From contig JBAWXZ010000017.1 in NCBI GenBank assembly GCA_037143795.1, positions 1 through 64,000 on the forward strand: a DNA stretch of 64,000 bases, written 5' to 3'. Under the pieces are notes generated by a model. It ran no database searches. It had not been told where the DNA came from and was given only the letters and a program-made list of their open reading frames with translations. Within the stretch, counting starts at the first letter, position 1. Each line of letters begins with the position of its first letter. The DNA comes from Firm-13 sp037143795 (GTDB lineage Bacteria > Bacillota > Clostridia > Saccharofermentanales > Saccharofermentanaceae). Positions 26,831 to 35,493 of the stretch are shown here, piece by piece. The translations under genes and the position numbers were made by a program.

Positions 26831-26882
26831 CCTCACACATCAGCATCATCGTCAAAGGCGCTGGTGCTGAAGTGCTGTGAGG
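26831..26882. repeat. Two-part hairpin without T run after isomerase copy 2
   Basis: CCTCACA pairs with TGTGAGG and an inner CAGCATCA pairs with TGGTGCTG through one G-U pair. No T run follows on either strand. It may slow decay of the operon message or act as a protein site. Confidence 0.5.
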
Positions 26883-26930
26883 GGTATGCAAAGCGGAGAT
26901 TGGATATACATGGCGTTATCATATATCGTT

Positions 26931-26955
26931 TGATTAATGTATACTTACTTAATCA
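26931..26955. promoter_or_regulatory. Inverted repeat before the PfkB kinase gene (operator candidate)
   Basis: TGATTAA, eleven bases, TTAATCA. The left part reads TTTGATTAATGT, close to TTTGATTAAATGT in the promoter of the LacI gene at 16004. This suggests one regulator acting on both promoters. Inference only. Confidence 0.45.
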
Positions 26956-27034
26956 GCATGATGTCAGATATATAAGCAGGATACAAGAAAATTTACCCGC
27001 TGCGGAATGAATATACATTGAAAGGAATGATACC

Positions 27035-27934
27035 ATGAAAGTTTTGGTTTTCGGATCCTTGAATATCGATTATGTTATGGCGGTCGACCATATAATTGCC
27101 CCGGGTGAGACCGAGAAAATTAACCGGATGCAGGTCTTTCCCGGCGGCAAGGGACTCAATCAGGCCGCGGCTATAGCAAGGGCCGGATTTCCGGTGGTTA
27201 TGGCAGGGAATGTCGGAAAGTCCGACTGCCGTCTACTGCTTGATACGCTGGCATCGTATGGTGTTGACTGCAGTCATGTTCGCAAACTGCAGGGACTTAG
27301 CGGTTCTGCTTACATCCAGGTCGATCCTTCCGCACAGAACTGCATTCTGATCGCAGCTAATGCAAACGGGATGAATACACAGGCAAGCATCGAAGCCGTA
27401 CTCAGCCAGTTTTATGCCGGTGATCTGCTGCTTCTGCAGAATGAGGTCAATCTTCTTGATTACATCGTATGTGTTGCCCATCAACGCGGAATGCGCATCT
27501 ACCTTAACCCGTCGCCTTTTAACGAGCAGCTTCAAAAAGTGCCGCTTGAACTTGTCGACGGTTTTATTTTTAACGAAGTTGAAGGTGAGCAGATGACCGG
27601 TGAAAAAACACCGGCAAAGATCCTGAAAGCGATGCGGACACGGTTTTCCCATTCTGAACTTCTGCTGACCCTCGGTGCGCAGGGTGCCATACTGATGCGG
27701 GGATCAAGAAAAATCCGTCAAATGGCATATTCGGTCAAACCGGTCGATACAACTGCCGCCGGTGATACTTTCACCGGGTTTTATCTGGCTGAAATAGCGC
27801 GCAGGTCAACCGCACAGGTCGCTCTCGACCGTGCCTCGAAAGCCGCTGCGATAGCGACGACACGACATGGCGCAGCATCATCCATTCCTTCGATTCAGGA
27901 AGTGCTGGATTCCGAGCTGACGTGTCTGGACTGA
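27035..27934 (+). CDS. PfkB-family sugar kinase (ribokinase-like)
   Basis: 299 aa. The two PfkB signatures are present: G-S-L-N-I-D-Y at the start with F-P-G-G-K-G-L-N-Q-A near residues 36-45, and D-T-T-A-A-G-D-T-F-T-G-F near 240 with the catalytic Asp. Length and N-terminus match ribokinases. It would phosphorylate the imported sugar with ATP. It has its own 5' gap of about 225 bases containing an inverted repeat, so it may be a separate unit, but the direction and theme are the same as the operon before it. With two kinases in the locus, one may act on the ketose and the other on the aldose. Confidence 0.9.
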   Translation: MKVLVFGSLNIDYVMAVDHIIAPGETEKINRMQVFPGGKGLNQAAAIARAGFPVVMAGNVGKSDCRLLLDTLASYGVDCSHVRKLQGLSGSAYIQVDPSAQNCILIAANANGMNTQASIEAVLSQFYAGDLLLLQNEVNLLDYIVCVAHQRGMRIYLNPSPFNEQLQKVPLELVDGFIFNEVEGEQMTGEKTPAKILKAMRTRFSHSELLLTLGAQGAILMRGSRKIRQMAYSVKPVDTTAAGDTFTGFYLAEIARRSTAQVALDRASKAAAIATTRHGAASSIPSIQEVLDSELTCLD

Positions 27935-27981
27935 AGAATTTAACAGTGTTTTGGAATAATCAAAAACCATAGCCGAAAAAC

Positions 27982-28011
27982 AAAGGGACTTCACACTGAA
28001 GTCCCTTTTTT
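27982..28011 (+). terminator. Rho-independent terminator ending the sugar locus
   Basis: AAAGGGACTTCA, a CAC loop and TGAAGTCCCTTT form a perfect 12-bp stem with a T run at 28006-28011. Confidence 0.95.
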
Positions 28012-28150
28012 AATTAAAAAGCGGTAAAATATGGAAGTGACCGCAGCAGCCAGCCAACCGGGGATTATGATGCATATTGATGCTTTATTTATGCACACCA
28101 AAGCCGCCATCCCATCGCCCGTCAGATTGTCCGAAAGAGTTAATACCGCT

Positions 28151-28180
28151 TTGAAGATTCCACAATATATGTAATATAAT
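28151..28180 (+). promoter_or_regulatory. Predicted promoter of the PAS-GGDEF-HD-GYP gene
   Basis: TTGAAG, an 18-base spacer and TATAAT at 28175-28180, 58 bases before the start codon. Confidence 0.6.
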
Positions 28181-28237
28181 GAAAGCAATATACGATGGGA
28201 TGAAAGGCATATAAGGGAATGGAAAGGAGCAATGACA

Positions 28238-30637
28238 ATGACCGGTAATTTCCTCCCCCGGGATAAAGAACTACCATTTCAGGAAGCCGATACTACCACC
28301 GGAGAAGAACAGGATGCCGGAGCGAATATCATAGCGCCGGATGATGTGTCTGCGAATCATACAAGACTGCAGAATCCCCCCGACGTAAATGCTTCTGAAA
28401 AGGCCATTACTCCTTTACAATTCCCTGAGTCACTGCTGTTAAATACTATTATGAGAAATTCTCTCGATACAATATATTTCAAAGATATTAATTCTAAATT
28501 CGTAATGAACAACATGGCTCATGCGCGTCAGTTTCATATTGCTGATCCCCGTGACATGGTTGGCAAGTGTGATTCGGATTTTTTCACGGAGGAATATTCG
28601 AGAAATACAGTTCGCGAAGAGCAGGAAATTATACGCACAGGCATCCCGCTGATTGGACATATTGAATCATATGAAGAAATTCCCGGTAAAGTTATGTGGT
28701 TCTCCGCTTCCAAATATCCGCTTTATGATGAAAACGGGAAAATCATCGGTACCTGGGGGATATCAAGGGATATAACTGAATACGAGCAGACAAAGGAGGC
28801 GCTGAGGGATAGTGAGGAACGGCACAGGCAATTAAGTGAGCAGAGCCGGTCATTTACATGGGAGGTGGATGAGCTGGGTCTGTTTTCTTATGTTGACCCT
28901 ATATCCGAGCTTGTTCTTGGTTACCGGTCAGATGAACTGATTGGCAGGAAACACTTTTATGATTTGTGTCCCGAAGGAGAACAGGAAGAGTTCAAGCAAG
29001 CCGTATTTGATGTTTTCAGGCGGAAGGAAATGTTCCAGAATTATGAATATAAATCATTAGCCAAAGATGGGCATGTGCTGTGGCTCACGTGTAATGGTAT
29101 TCCTATGTTGAAATCTGATGGAAACCTGCGCGGTTATCGTGGAAGCAGCACGGATATTTCAGAACGCAAGCAAGCTGAGATGACAATGCTGTCAAACCGG
29201 AGACAGCTGACGGACGTAATCGAATTTCTGCCTGATGCCACTGTCGCTATTGATAATAACAAACGCATCATCATTTGGAACAAAGCTATTGAGAAAATGA
29301 CAGGTATACCTGTCGCGGAGATGATTGGCAAAGGCGATTACGCTTACTCAATCCCATTATATGGGGTGCCGCAGTCACAATTGATGGATTTAGTCTTTAT
29401 GGATGATAAAAAACCTGATTTCCAATACCCCAACCTCACACGAGAAGGCGACACCCTTATGACAGAAGTATTTTGCCCGGTCCTGCACAATAATGAAGGA
29501 GCATGGGTTTCTATTAAAGCCGCTCCTCTGCATGATCAGGCCGGCAGCATTATCGGTGCTATCGAGAGTCTGCGTGACATTACCGATCAAAAACAGAAAG
29601 AAAAGCAAATCCTCTATCTCAGTTATCACGACCAGCTTACCGGACTCTATAATCGCAGGTTTTACGAAGAAGAACTGATGAGACTTGACACTCCAAGAAA
29701 CCTTCCCCTGGCAATAATTATGGGTGATGTGAACGGGTTAAAGATTACTAATGATTCTTTTGGACACGACAAAGGTGATGAACTTCTCATGAAATCAGCA
29801 GAAATGATCAAAAAGGAGTGCAGGGCTGATGAAATTGTAGCCAGGCTCGGCGGGGATGAGTTTGTTATGATATTACCCCAAACAGCCTCTGTCGAAGCAG
29901 AACAGATCATTGAACGTATCAAGAACCGATTAGCTAAGGAAAAAGTCGGGCCAATGGATATTTCCATTTCTTTTGGATACGGGATAAAGCAAAATGAAAA
30001 AGAAAATATTCTGGATGCATACAAAAATGCTGAAGATCAAATGTATAGAAACAAGCTCTCTGAAAGCTCCGCCATAAAAAATAAAACAATAATCCAGATT
30101 TTGAATACATTGTATGAAAAATCCAGCCGTGAGCAATTGCATTCAATACGAGTCAGTGAGATCTGTGAAGCAATTTCTACCAGGATGAATTTTAACAAAG
30201 ATGATATCGCACAAATAAAATTAGCAGGGCTTCTGCATGATATAGGGAAAATCGAAATTGATAAAAAATTACTCAATGAGCCCAATAGTTTAAATAAGGC
30301 TGAATGGGAACAAATAAGAAGACATCCCGAAATAGGGTATCGCATATTGAGTTCAACAAAGGAATTTTCGAAAACAGCGGATTATGTTCTTGAGCACCAG
30401 GAAAGATGGGATGGGAAAGGATATCCCAGGGGCCTGAAAGGCGAAGAAATATCAATACAGGCAAGGATTGTTGCTGTTGCAGATTCGTATGATGCTATGA
30501 CTACCAACAGAATTTATGGTAAAGCTTTAACCGAAGAAGACGCCGTAAAAGAAATAAAAAGATGTTCCGGGACTCAATTTGATCCGCGAATTGCAAGAGT
30601 GCTGATAGAGTCGGTATTAGGAAGAGTGTGGGAATAA
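28238..30637 (+). CDS. PAS-PAS-PAS-GGDEF-HD-GYP cyclic-di-GMP enzyme
   Basis: 799 aa, soluble, no membrane helix. About 50 disordered residues, then three PAS domains (roughly 70-190, 195-315, 325-450), a GGDEF domain (about 450-610) and an HD-GYP domain (about 620-795). The GGDEF core is intact (R-L-G-G-D-E-F near 538). The HD-GYP core is intact too: H-D near 667, R-H-P-E-I-G, H-Q-E-R-W-D-G-K-G-Y-P near 728 and D-S-Y-D-A-M-T. It could make c-di-GMP (or cGAMP-type product) and degrade c-di-GMP in response to PAS-bound signals; which activity wins cannot be told. The start at 28238 was taken because the GGAG site is too close to the ATG at 28232. Two response-regulator genes follow. Confidence 0.92.
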   Translation: MTGNFLPRDKELPFQEADTTTGEEQDAGANIIAPDDVSANHTRLQNPPDVNASEKAITPLQFPESLLLNTIMRNSLDTIYFKDINSKFVMNNMAHARQFHIADPRDMVGKCDSDFFTEEYSRNTVREEQEIIRTGIPLIGHIESYEEIPGKVMWFSASKYPLYDENGKIIGTWGISRDITEYEQTKEALRDSEERHRQLSEQSRSFTWEVDELGLFSYVDPISELVLGYRSDELIGRKHFYDLCPEGEQEEFKQAVFDVFRRKEMFQNYEYKSLAKDGHVLWLTCNGIPMLKSDGNLRGYRGSSTDISERKQAEMTMLSNRRQLTDVIEFLPDATVAIDNNKRIIIWNKAIEKMTGIPVAEMIGKGDYAYSIPLYGVPQSQLMDLVFMDDKKPDFQYPNLTREGDTLMTEVFCPVLHNNEGAWVSIKAAPLHDQAGSIIGAIESLRDITDQKQKEKQILYLSYHDQLTGLYNRRFYEEELMRLDTPRNLPLAIIMGDVNGLKITNDSFGHDKGDELLMKSAEMIKKECRADEIVARLGGDEFVMILPQTASVEAEQIIERIKNRLAKEKVGPMDISISFGYGIKQNEKENILDAYKNAEDQMYRNKLSESSAIKNKTIIQILNTLYEKSSREQLHSIRVSEICEAISTRMNFNKDDIAQIKLAGLLHDIGKIEIDKKLLNEPNSLNKAEWEQIRRHPEIGYRILSSTKEFSKTADYVLEHQERWDGKGYPRGLKGEEISIQARIVAVADSYDAMTTNRIYGKALTEEDAVKEIKRCSGTQFDPRIARVLIESVLGRVWE

Positions 30638-30757
30638 TTTCCGGATAATCCGCGCGGGGACGAATATGGGAACCTTCGTGGATGCAGTCAATGCGGAAGG
30701 TAAAGCAGGAGAAGGGGCAAGTGAATATTTCTCTCTCAGCAAAAGAAAGGATAGTGA

Positions 30758-31204
30758 ATGGATATGGAATTGAAAACGATTCTTTATGTTGAGGACAGTA
30801 TGCTCGATGTTGAATTGACGTTGGAAGTACTCAAAGAGAACAACATCATAAATCCAGTGGTTGTGACCAATGACGGTATTGAGGCACTGGAATATTTAAG
30901 GTGTGAAGGACAGTTTGGTAATAGAAAAAAAGGCAATCCCGGAATGATTTTGCTGGATTTAAAAATGCCGAGAATGGATGGCCTGGAATTTCTGGACACA
31001 GTAAAAAAAGATGATAGATTCAGAAAAATTCCTGTAATAATGATGACTTCCTCGCGGGAAGAAAAGGATCTGGTCAGGGGATATGACCTTGGGGTAAATG
31101 CGTATGTAGTGAAACCGGTCGACTTTAATGCTTTTGCAAATATAGTAAAAGAAATAGGGATATTCTGGGCGATTATTAACGAATTGCCTTCGGGAAAAGG
31201 ATGA
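30758..31204 (+). CDS. Rcp1-type single-domain response regulator
   Basis: 148 aa consisting only of a receiver domain. The acidic pair is E-D at 11-12, the phospho-acceptor is D67 (L-L-D-L-K-M-P-R-M-D-G), the switch residue is in M-M-T-S-S and the Lys is in V-V-K-P-V-D. The long insert G-N-R-K-K-G-N-P-G before the phospho-acceptor is typical of Rcp1-like regulators that partner with PAS or phytochrome-type kinases. It lies four bases before the next receiver-containing gene, so the two are translated from one message. It may act as a phosphate relay or sink. No histidine kinase is in this cluster. Confidence 0.92.
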   Translation: MDMELKTILYVEDSMLDVELTLEVLKENNIINPVVVTNDGIEALEYLRCEGQFGNRKKGNPGMILLDLKMPRMDGLEFLDTVKKDDRFRKIPVIMMTSSREEKDLVRGYDLGVNAYVVKPVDFNAFANIVKEIGIFWAIINELPSGKG

Positions 31205-31208
31205 AAAT

Positions 31209-32762
31209 ATGGATCAAAGTGCAGACGTAAAAAGTCAGTTGAAGATACTTAACCTGGAAGATTCGCCGATGGATGCCGAACTGCTTTATGAGTATCTTTG
31301 CGAAAATTCCGGATATGAAATTCAAATGGATATTGTTGTGAAGGAAGATGAATTTGTTTCTTCAATATCCAGTAACCAATATGACCTCATTCTTTCCGAT
31401 TTCAGGATGCCTGGATTTGATGGCTTTGCAGCCTTGAAACATGTTAAGGCTATTTGCCCTGCCACTCCTTTTATCTGTGTTTCCGGAACAATAGGCGAGG
31501 AGAGTGCCGTTGAACTTCTGAAACAGGGCGCTACAGACTATGTCCTGAAAGATAAATTGGGCAGACTGATCTTTTCGATAGAAAGAGCGATTCGGGAATC
31601 CAGGGAAGCGCAGGATAAAGAAGAGCGGGCAGCAGAACTAATCGCAGTTAATAAAGAACTTGTCTTACTTAATCAAGAAAAAGACATGCGTGCAGCGGAA
31701 TTAATCAGAACGAATGAAAAGCTTGCTGTGCAAAACCAAAAGGTACTATATCTTAACCATCATGATTATTTAACAGGTCTTTATAATAGAATTTTCTTTG
31801 AAACAGAAAGAAAACGCATTGATACACAAAGACAGCTGCCCATTTCAATAATTATGGGAGATATTAACGGATTAAAATTAATTAATGATGGCTTCGGACA
31901 CAATAAGGGGGATGAAACTATTATTAATGTTGCTGCTATTTTAAAGGGCTGCGGAAGAGAGGAAGATATTGTAGCAAGAATCGGAGGGGATGAGTTTATG
32001 ATTTTACTTCCCCAAACGGATAGTCAGGCAGCTCAAATGGTATGCACCCGCATATATGATGCATGTAAAGAACATTCGTCAAACGACGGCTCAATTTATC
32101 CGAGCATTTCACTGGGACATGCAACTAAAAACAAAGCAACTGAGATGATGGATGTCATTATGCTGGATGCGGAAGAATCAATGGCGAAGCAAAAGCTTTT
32201 GGAAAGCAGAAGTGCCCACAGCTCAATAATAGGATCTATTAAAGCAATGATGTTTGAAAAAAGCCAGGAAACCGAGGAACATGCAGAGAGACTGATTCAA
32301 CTTTCGAAATCAATCGGATCAGCGCTGTCCCTGACAGATGATCAGTTAAATGAGCTTGCGTTATTATCCACACTTCATGATATCGGTAAAATGAGTATAT
32401 CTGCTGAAATCTTATCCAAACCAGGAAAACTCAATGAAGTTGAATGGATCGAAATGAAAAGGCATCCGGAGGTTGGCTTCAGGATAGCGCAGGCAACTTC
32501 CGAACTTGTTCCGATAGCGAAATATATCCTCTGCCATCACGAAAGATGGGACGGCAAAGGATACCCTCAAGGTCTTAGAGGAGAGCATATTCCGCTCTTA
32601 TCCCGCATAATGTCCATAGTGGATTCATTTGATGCGATGACAAATGACAGGGCATATCGACCTGCCATGACAAAGGAAGCTGCGATGGAAGAAATCAGGG
32701 TGAATGCAGGAACTCAATTTGATCCAAAGATTTCGCTGTTGTTCCTCAAATTGAATGCATAG
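31209..32762 (+). CDS. Receiver-GGDEF-HD-GYP response regulator
   Basis: 517 aa. Receiver domain 1-125 with phospho-acceptor D64 (I-L-S-D-F-R-M-P-G-F-D-G) and K in V-L-K-D-K, a Glu/Ala coiled coil at about 130-180, a GGDEF domain (about 185-340, intact G-G-D-E-F at 259-263) and an HD-GYP domain (about 345-515, H-D at 390-391, G-Y-P at 451-453). Its last two domains are very like those of the 28238 protein, so one probably arose from the other. Phosphorylation would set its c-di-GMP activity. The two genes and the Rcp1-type receiver form a small signalling island with no kinase next to it. Confidence 0.93.
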   Translation: MDQSADVKSQLKILNLEDSPMDAELLYEYLCENSGYEIQMDIVVKEDEFVSSISSNQYDLILSDFRMPGFDGFAALKHVKAICPATPFICVSGTIGEESAVELLKQGATDYVLKDKLGRLIFSIERAIRESREAQDKEERAAELIAVNKELVLLNQEKDMRAAELIRTNEKLAVQNQKVLYLNHHDYLTGLYNRIFFETERKRIDTQRQLPISIIMGDINGLKLINDGFGHNKGDETIINVAAILKGCGREEDIVARIGGDEFMILLPQTDSQAAQMVCTRIYDACKEHSSNDGSIYPSISLGHATKNKATEMMDVIMLDAEESMAKQKLLESRSAHSSIIGSIKAMMFEKSQETEEHAERLIQLSKSIGSALSLTDDQLNELALLSTLHDIGKMSISAEILSKPGKLNEVEWIEMKRHPEVGFRIAQATSELVPIAKYILCHHERWDGKGYPQGLRGEHIPLLSRIMSIVDSFDAMTNDRAYRPAMTKEAAMEEIRVNAGTQFDPKISLLFLKLNA

Positions 32763-32885
32763 TAGTTTCAGCCATTCTTATACAGCATCTAACCTTAGAA
32801 TAGGGAGATTGCAGAAAGCCTTACGCTCTGTGAACATATTATTTTTCATGATATAAAAATCATCATATCCGGGAGGTGGAAAATC

Positions 32886-33026
32886 ATGAAAAGATTAATT
32901 TCCATCGTGCTGCTCACTGGCTTGATTACACTCATCGCAGGCTGTTTCGGTTTTCAACCACACACAACCACTGAGGACAGGCCTACAACCGATGAGTCTG
33001 CTGAACATAAAAGCGATGACGGTTGA
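32886..33026 (+). CDS. Very small lipoprotein, 46 aa
   Basis: The frame opens with ATG eight bases after GGGAGGTGG. It encodes K-R-L-I-S-I-V-L-L at the N-terminus, a hydrophobic stretch to L-I-A-G-C with lipidated Cys20, and then a short hydrophilic tail of Thr, Asp, Glu, His and Lys to the stop at 33024-33026. This is the exact design of a bacterial lipoprotein reduced to anchor and tail. It follows the c-di-GMP island. Function unknown; small lipoproteins can be toxin-like, signalling peptides or remnants of larger genes. Confidence 0.7.
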   Translation: MKRLISIVLLTGLITLIAGCFGFQPHTTTEDRPTTDESAEHKSDDG

Positions 33027-33161
33027 ATCGCTGCTTTACAGCTTCAATGATTGGGCATACTTTGCCAATAGTATCGGCATTGCTCACGAATTCACCAATT
33101 TTCAAAATCTGAACATATCTGCCTTTCCCGGGGTTTGAATCCGTCAGTTGTTCAACCGCAT

Positions 33162-33200
33162 CAAAAAAGAAGCACCCCCGAAAGGGGTACTTCTTTTTTT
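33162..33200 (-). terminator. Terminator of the tRNA-Ser gene
   Basis: AAAAAAGAAGCACCCC pairs with GGGGTACTTCTTTTTT with one mismatch. On the minus strand it lies directly after the tRNA and ends in a T run; it would work on the plus strand as well. Confidence 0.85.
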
Positions 33201-33205
33201 TGATC

Positions 33206-33296
33206 TGGCGGAGAAGGAGGGATTCGAACCCTCGCGCCGGTTTCCCGACAAACGCATTTCGAGTGCGCCCCGTTATGACCACTTCGATACTTCTCC
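33206..33296 (-). tRNA. tRNA-Ser, anticodon CGA
   Basis: Minus strand. The 5' acceptor arm GGAGAAG pairs with CTTCTCC before the G discriminator and an encoded CCA. The T arm contains GGTTCGAATCC. The anticodon loop is CTCGAAA, giving CGA, which reads UCG. The long variable arm (GTCGGGAAACCGGC) confirms a class II tRNA-Ser. Confidence 0.95.
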
Positions 33297-33546
33297 GTGT
33301 TTGGCAGTATGTTATCAGTAAAAAGATACAGATAAATGCCTTTTAATTATAGAGGGACATCCTAATTGCGTCAAGACATTCATGTTAGCAGTAATATTGC
33401 ATCAACATTTATATCTTTATGATTAATTACTTCCAAAAGATGATGTTCACGATTACAAAATCAAAGAATATAGGTTGCTCATTTGTTTGAAAAGCGATAA
33501 GATTACACATAACTTATAGAATTATGCACTTTGCGAAGGGGCAAGA

Positions 33547-34203
33547 ATGACCGACGAACTTAAAGATATCGTTTATAGCGATCTTTACCGATTTACAGGC
33601 AATAACAGACGTCATGACAAGGTTTTTCTGACCTTTGTTCAGGAATGGCTATCGAGCCCCGAATTCAGGTTTCTGAATTCTTTTCGGCGTACCCAGTTTT
33701 ATTACCTTCAGATGCGGAATTCACCGAAGGGTTTTTACCATTTCAGGTGCACTCTTGCTTATAAATATTACAATATCGGTCTGAACAGCAAGACAAGGAA
33801 ATATCATTTTCAGATCCCTTACGAAACCCGTATTGGCAAGGGACTGTATATTGCTCATTTTGGCAGGATAATTATTCACCCCAAGGCTGTAATCGGACAC
33901 AACGTGAATATTTCCACAGGGGTTGTTATCGGAACACAGTTCAGAGGGCCGAAGAAAGGTTCCCCCGACATTGGCAACTATGTATGGATCGGAGCCAATG
34001 CAATCATAGTCGGGAATATACGCATCGGCAATAATGTTTTAATTGCTCCTGGTGCCTATGTCAATTTTGATGTTCCCGATAATTCGATAGTCATTGGGAA
34101 TCCGGGCCTGATCCGCAGATCGTCGGGCGCAACACTTGGATATATTAATAATACTATTCTATTTGATGAATATAATGTTCGTTCAGGGGAGCCTACGAGA
34201 TGA
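33547..34203 (+). CDS. Hexapeptide-repeat acetyltransferase (serine acetyltransferase-like)
   Basis: 218 aa. The N-terminal 85 residues are helical and basic. From about 88 the left-handed beta-helix begins: I-G-K-G-L-Y-I-A-H-F-G-R-I-I-I-H-P-K-A-V-I-G with the catalytic-type His, then I-S-T-G-V-V-I-G, I-G-N-Y-V-W-I-G-A-N-A-I-I-V-G and I-G-N-N-V-L-I-A-P-G. It resembles serine O-acetyltransferases and capsule or lipopolysaccharide acetyltransferases that use acetyl-CoA. The acceptor is unknown; no cysteine synthase or glycan gene is next to it. Its stop overlaps the start of the peptidase gene by four bases (ATGA), so translation is coupled. GAAGGGG precedes the ATG. Confidence 0.85.
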   Translation: MTDELKDIVYSDLYRFTGNNRRHDKVFLTFVQEWLSSPEFRFLNSFRRTQFYYLQMRNSPKGFYHFRCTLAYKYYNIGLNSKTRKYHFQIPYETRIGKGLYIAHFGRIIIHPKAVIGHNVNISTGVVIGTQFRGPKKGSPDIGNYVWIGANAIIVGNIRIGNNVLIAPGAYVNFDVPDNSIVIGNPGLIRRSSGATLGYINNTILFDEYNVRSGEPTR

Positions 34204-35477
34204 ATGCATACTTACCGGATGTAAGGGAATACCATTTACCATCTTCGTTTTTCACATTGAATCGGCAAAAAATATTAGATCGTCTGCCTGATCGTGCACT
34301 TATGGTTGTTTTTGCAGGGAAAGCAGTTGTTATGTCTGCAGATTCCGAATATCCATTTTTTGCAAACCGGAATTTCTACTATCTTACCGGTATCGAGCAG
34401 GAAGAATCGGTTCTTGTTATCACGAAGCATGCAGCACTGGTCAGGACTTTTCTTTTTGTACAGCCGGCGGATGAAATCAAAGAACGCTGGACAGGCAAGC
34501 GTCTTCGGATAGCAGACGTGCAGAGTCTTTCCGGTATCACGGACGTGCTGTATCTTCCGGCTCTTGAGGATTATCTGCAGCCGTATCTTTCGGACCGTTC
34601 CCTTCCGGTAGCGATCGAAGAGGGTCTTACCTATGGTCCGGGCAAGTCTTTTGAGAGAACGATTCTTTCTATGCACAGTGAGAGGGAAGTCATAGCACTC
34701 CGGCCACTTCTGACCAGATTCCGCATGATAAAAGAGACCTGTGAAGTGGATATGATCAAAAAGGCCATAGAGCTGACAGATGACGCCATCCGGGAAATGG
34801 CAAAGACCATTCGCCCGGATGTCACAGAGCTTACTATGTCTGCTGCATTTGAATTTGCGCTTGCCAGGAGGGGATGCCTTGTCCCTGCCTTTCCTTCGAT
34901 TTTTGCTGCCGGACCCAACGCGCTTTGCCTGCATCATATGAATCCTGTCGGGAAGGCGCGCAGCGGGGAGCTTATCCAGATTGACGTCGGAGGACGCGTT
35001 GCCGGTTATTGTGCTGATATTTCAAGGGTTTTTCCTGCGGACGGTGAATTTACCGGACAGCAGAAAGCTTTGTATGCTGCCGTGCGCGCCTGCCAGGAAA
35101 AAGCTTTTCAGGTAATCCGGCCTGGCGCATTTATATCGGATATCAACAATGAGGTCAAAAATACGGCGAAGGATCAGCTGGAAAAGATGGGTGTCATCGA
35201 GGAGGATAACCCGGCACAAGCCGATGTTACTTCCTATTACTGGCATAGGGTATCACATCATATGGGGCTTGATGTACATGACTTGAGCGTCCACGAGATC
35301 CCGCTGGAACCAGGCATGGTAATTACGGTTGAACCGGGCATTTATATTCCTCAGATGGGCATAGGGTTTAGAATAGAAGATGATGTGCTGGTAACGGAAG
35401 ATGGATGTGAGGTACTTTCCTCCTTTATTTCAAGGGAACATGACGAAATCTGCGCCATGACAGGCGCTAAAGAGTAA
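34200..35477 (+). CDS. pepP: Xaa-Pro aminopeptidase (M24B family)
   Basis: 425 aa, cytoplasmic. N-terminal creatinase-like domain (about 1-165, with F-F-A-N-R-N-F-Y-Y-L-T-G-I) and C-terminal pita-bread metallopeptidase domain. All five dinuclear metal ligands are visible in order: Asp in I-D-V-G-G, Asp in C-A-D-I-S-R, His in H-H-M-G-L-D-V-H-D, Glu in V-E-P-G-I-Y and Glu in R-I-E-D-D-V-L. It removes an N-terminal residue when proline is second. Usual length for the family. It overlaps the acetyltransferase gene and is followed after 16 bases by a hydrolase gene. Confidence 0.95.
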   Translation: MNAYLPDVREYHLPSSFFTLNRQKILDRLPDRALMVVFAGKAVVMSADSEYPFFANRNFYYLTGIEQEESVLVITKHAALVRTFLFVQPADEIKERWTGKRLRIADVQSLSGITDVLYLPALEDYLQPYLSDRSLPVAIEEGLTYGPGKSFERTILSMHSEREVIALRPLLTRFRMIKETCEVDMIKKAIELTDDAIREMAKTIRPDVTELTMSAAFEFALARRGCLVPAFPSIFAAGPNALCLHHMNPVGKARSGELIQIDVGGRVAGYCADISRVFPADGEFTGQQKALYAAVRACQEKAFQVIRPGAFISDINNEVKNTAKDQLEKMGVIEEDNPAQADVTSYYWHRVSHHMGLDVHDLSVHEIPLEPGMVITVEPGIYIPQMGIGFRIEDDVLVTEDGCEVLSSFISREHDEICAMTGAKE

Positions 35478-35493
35478 AGGGAGGGGAAAGGCT

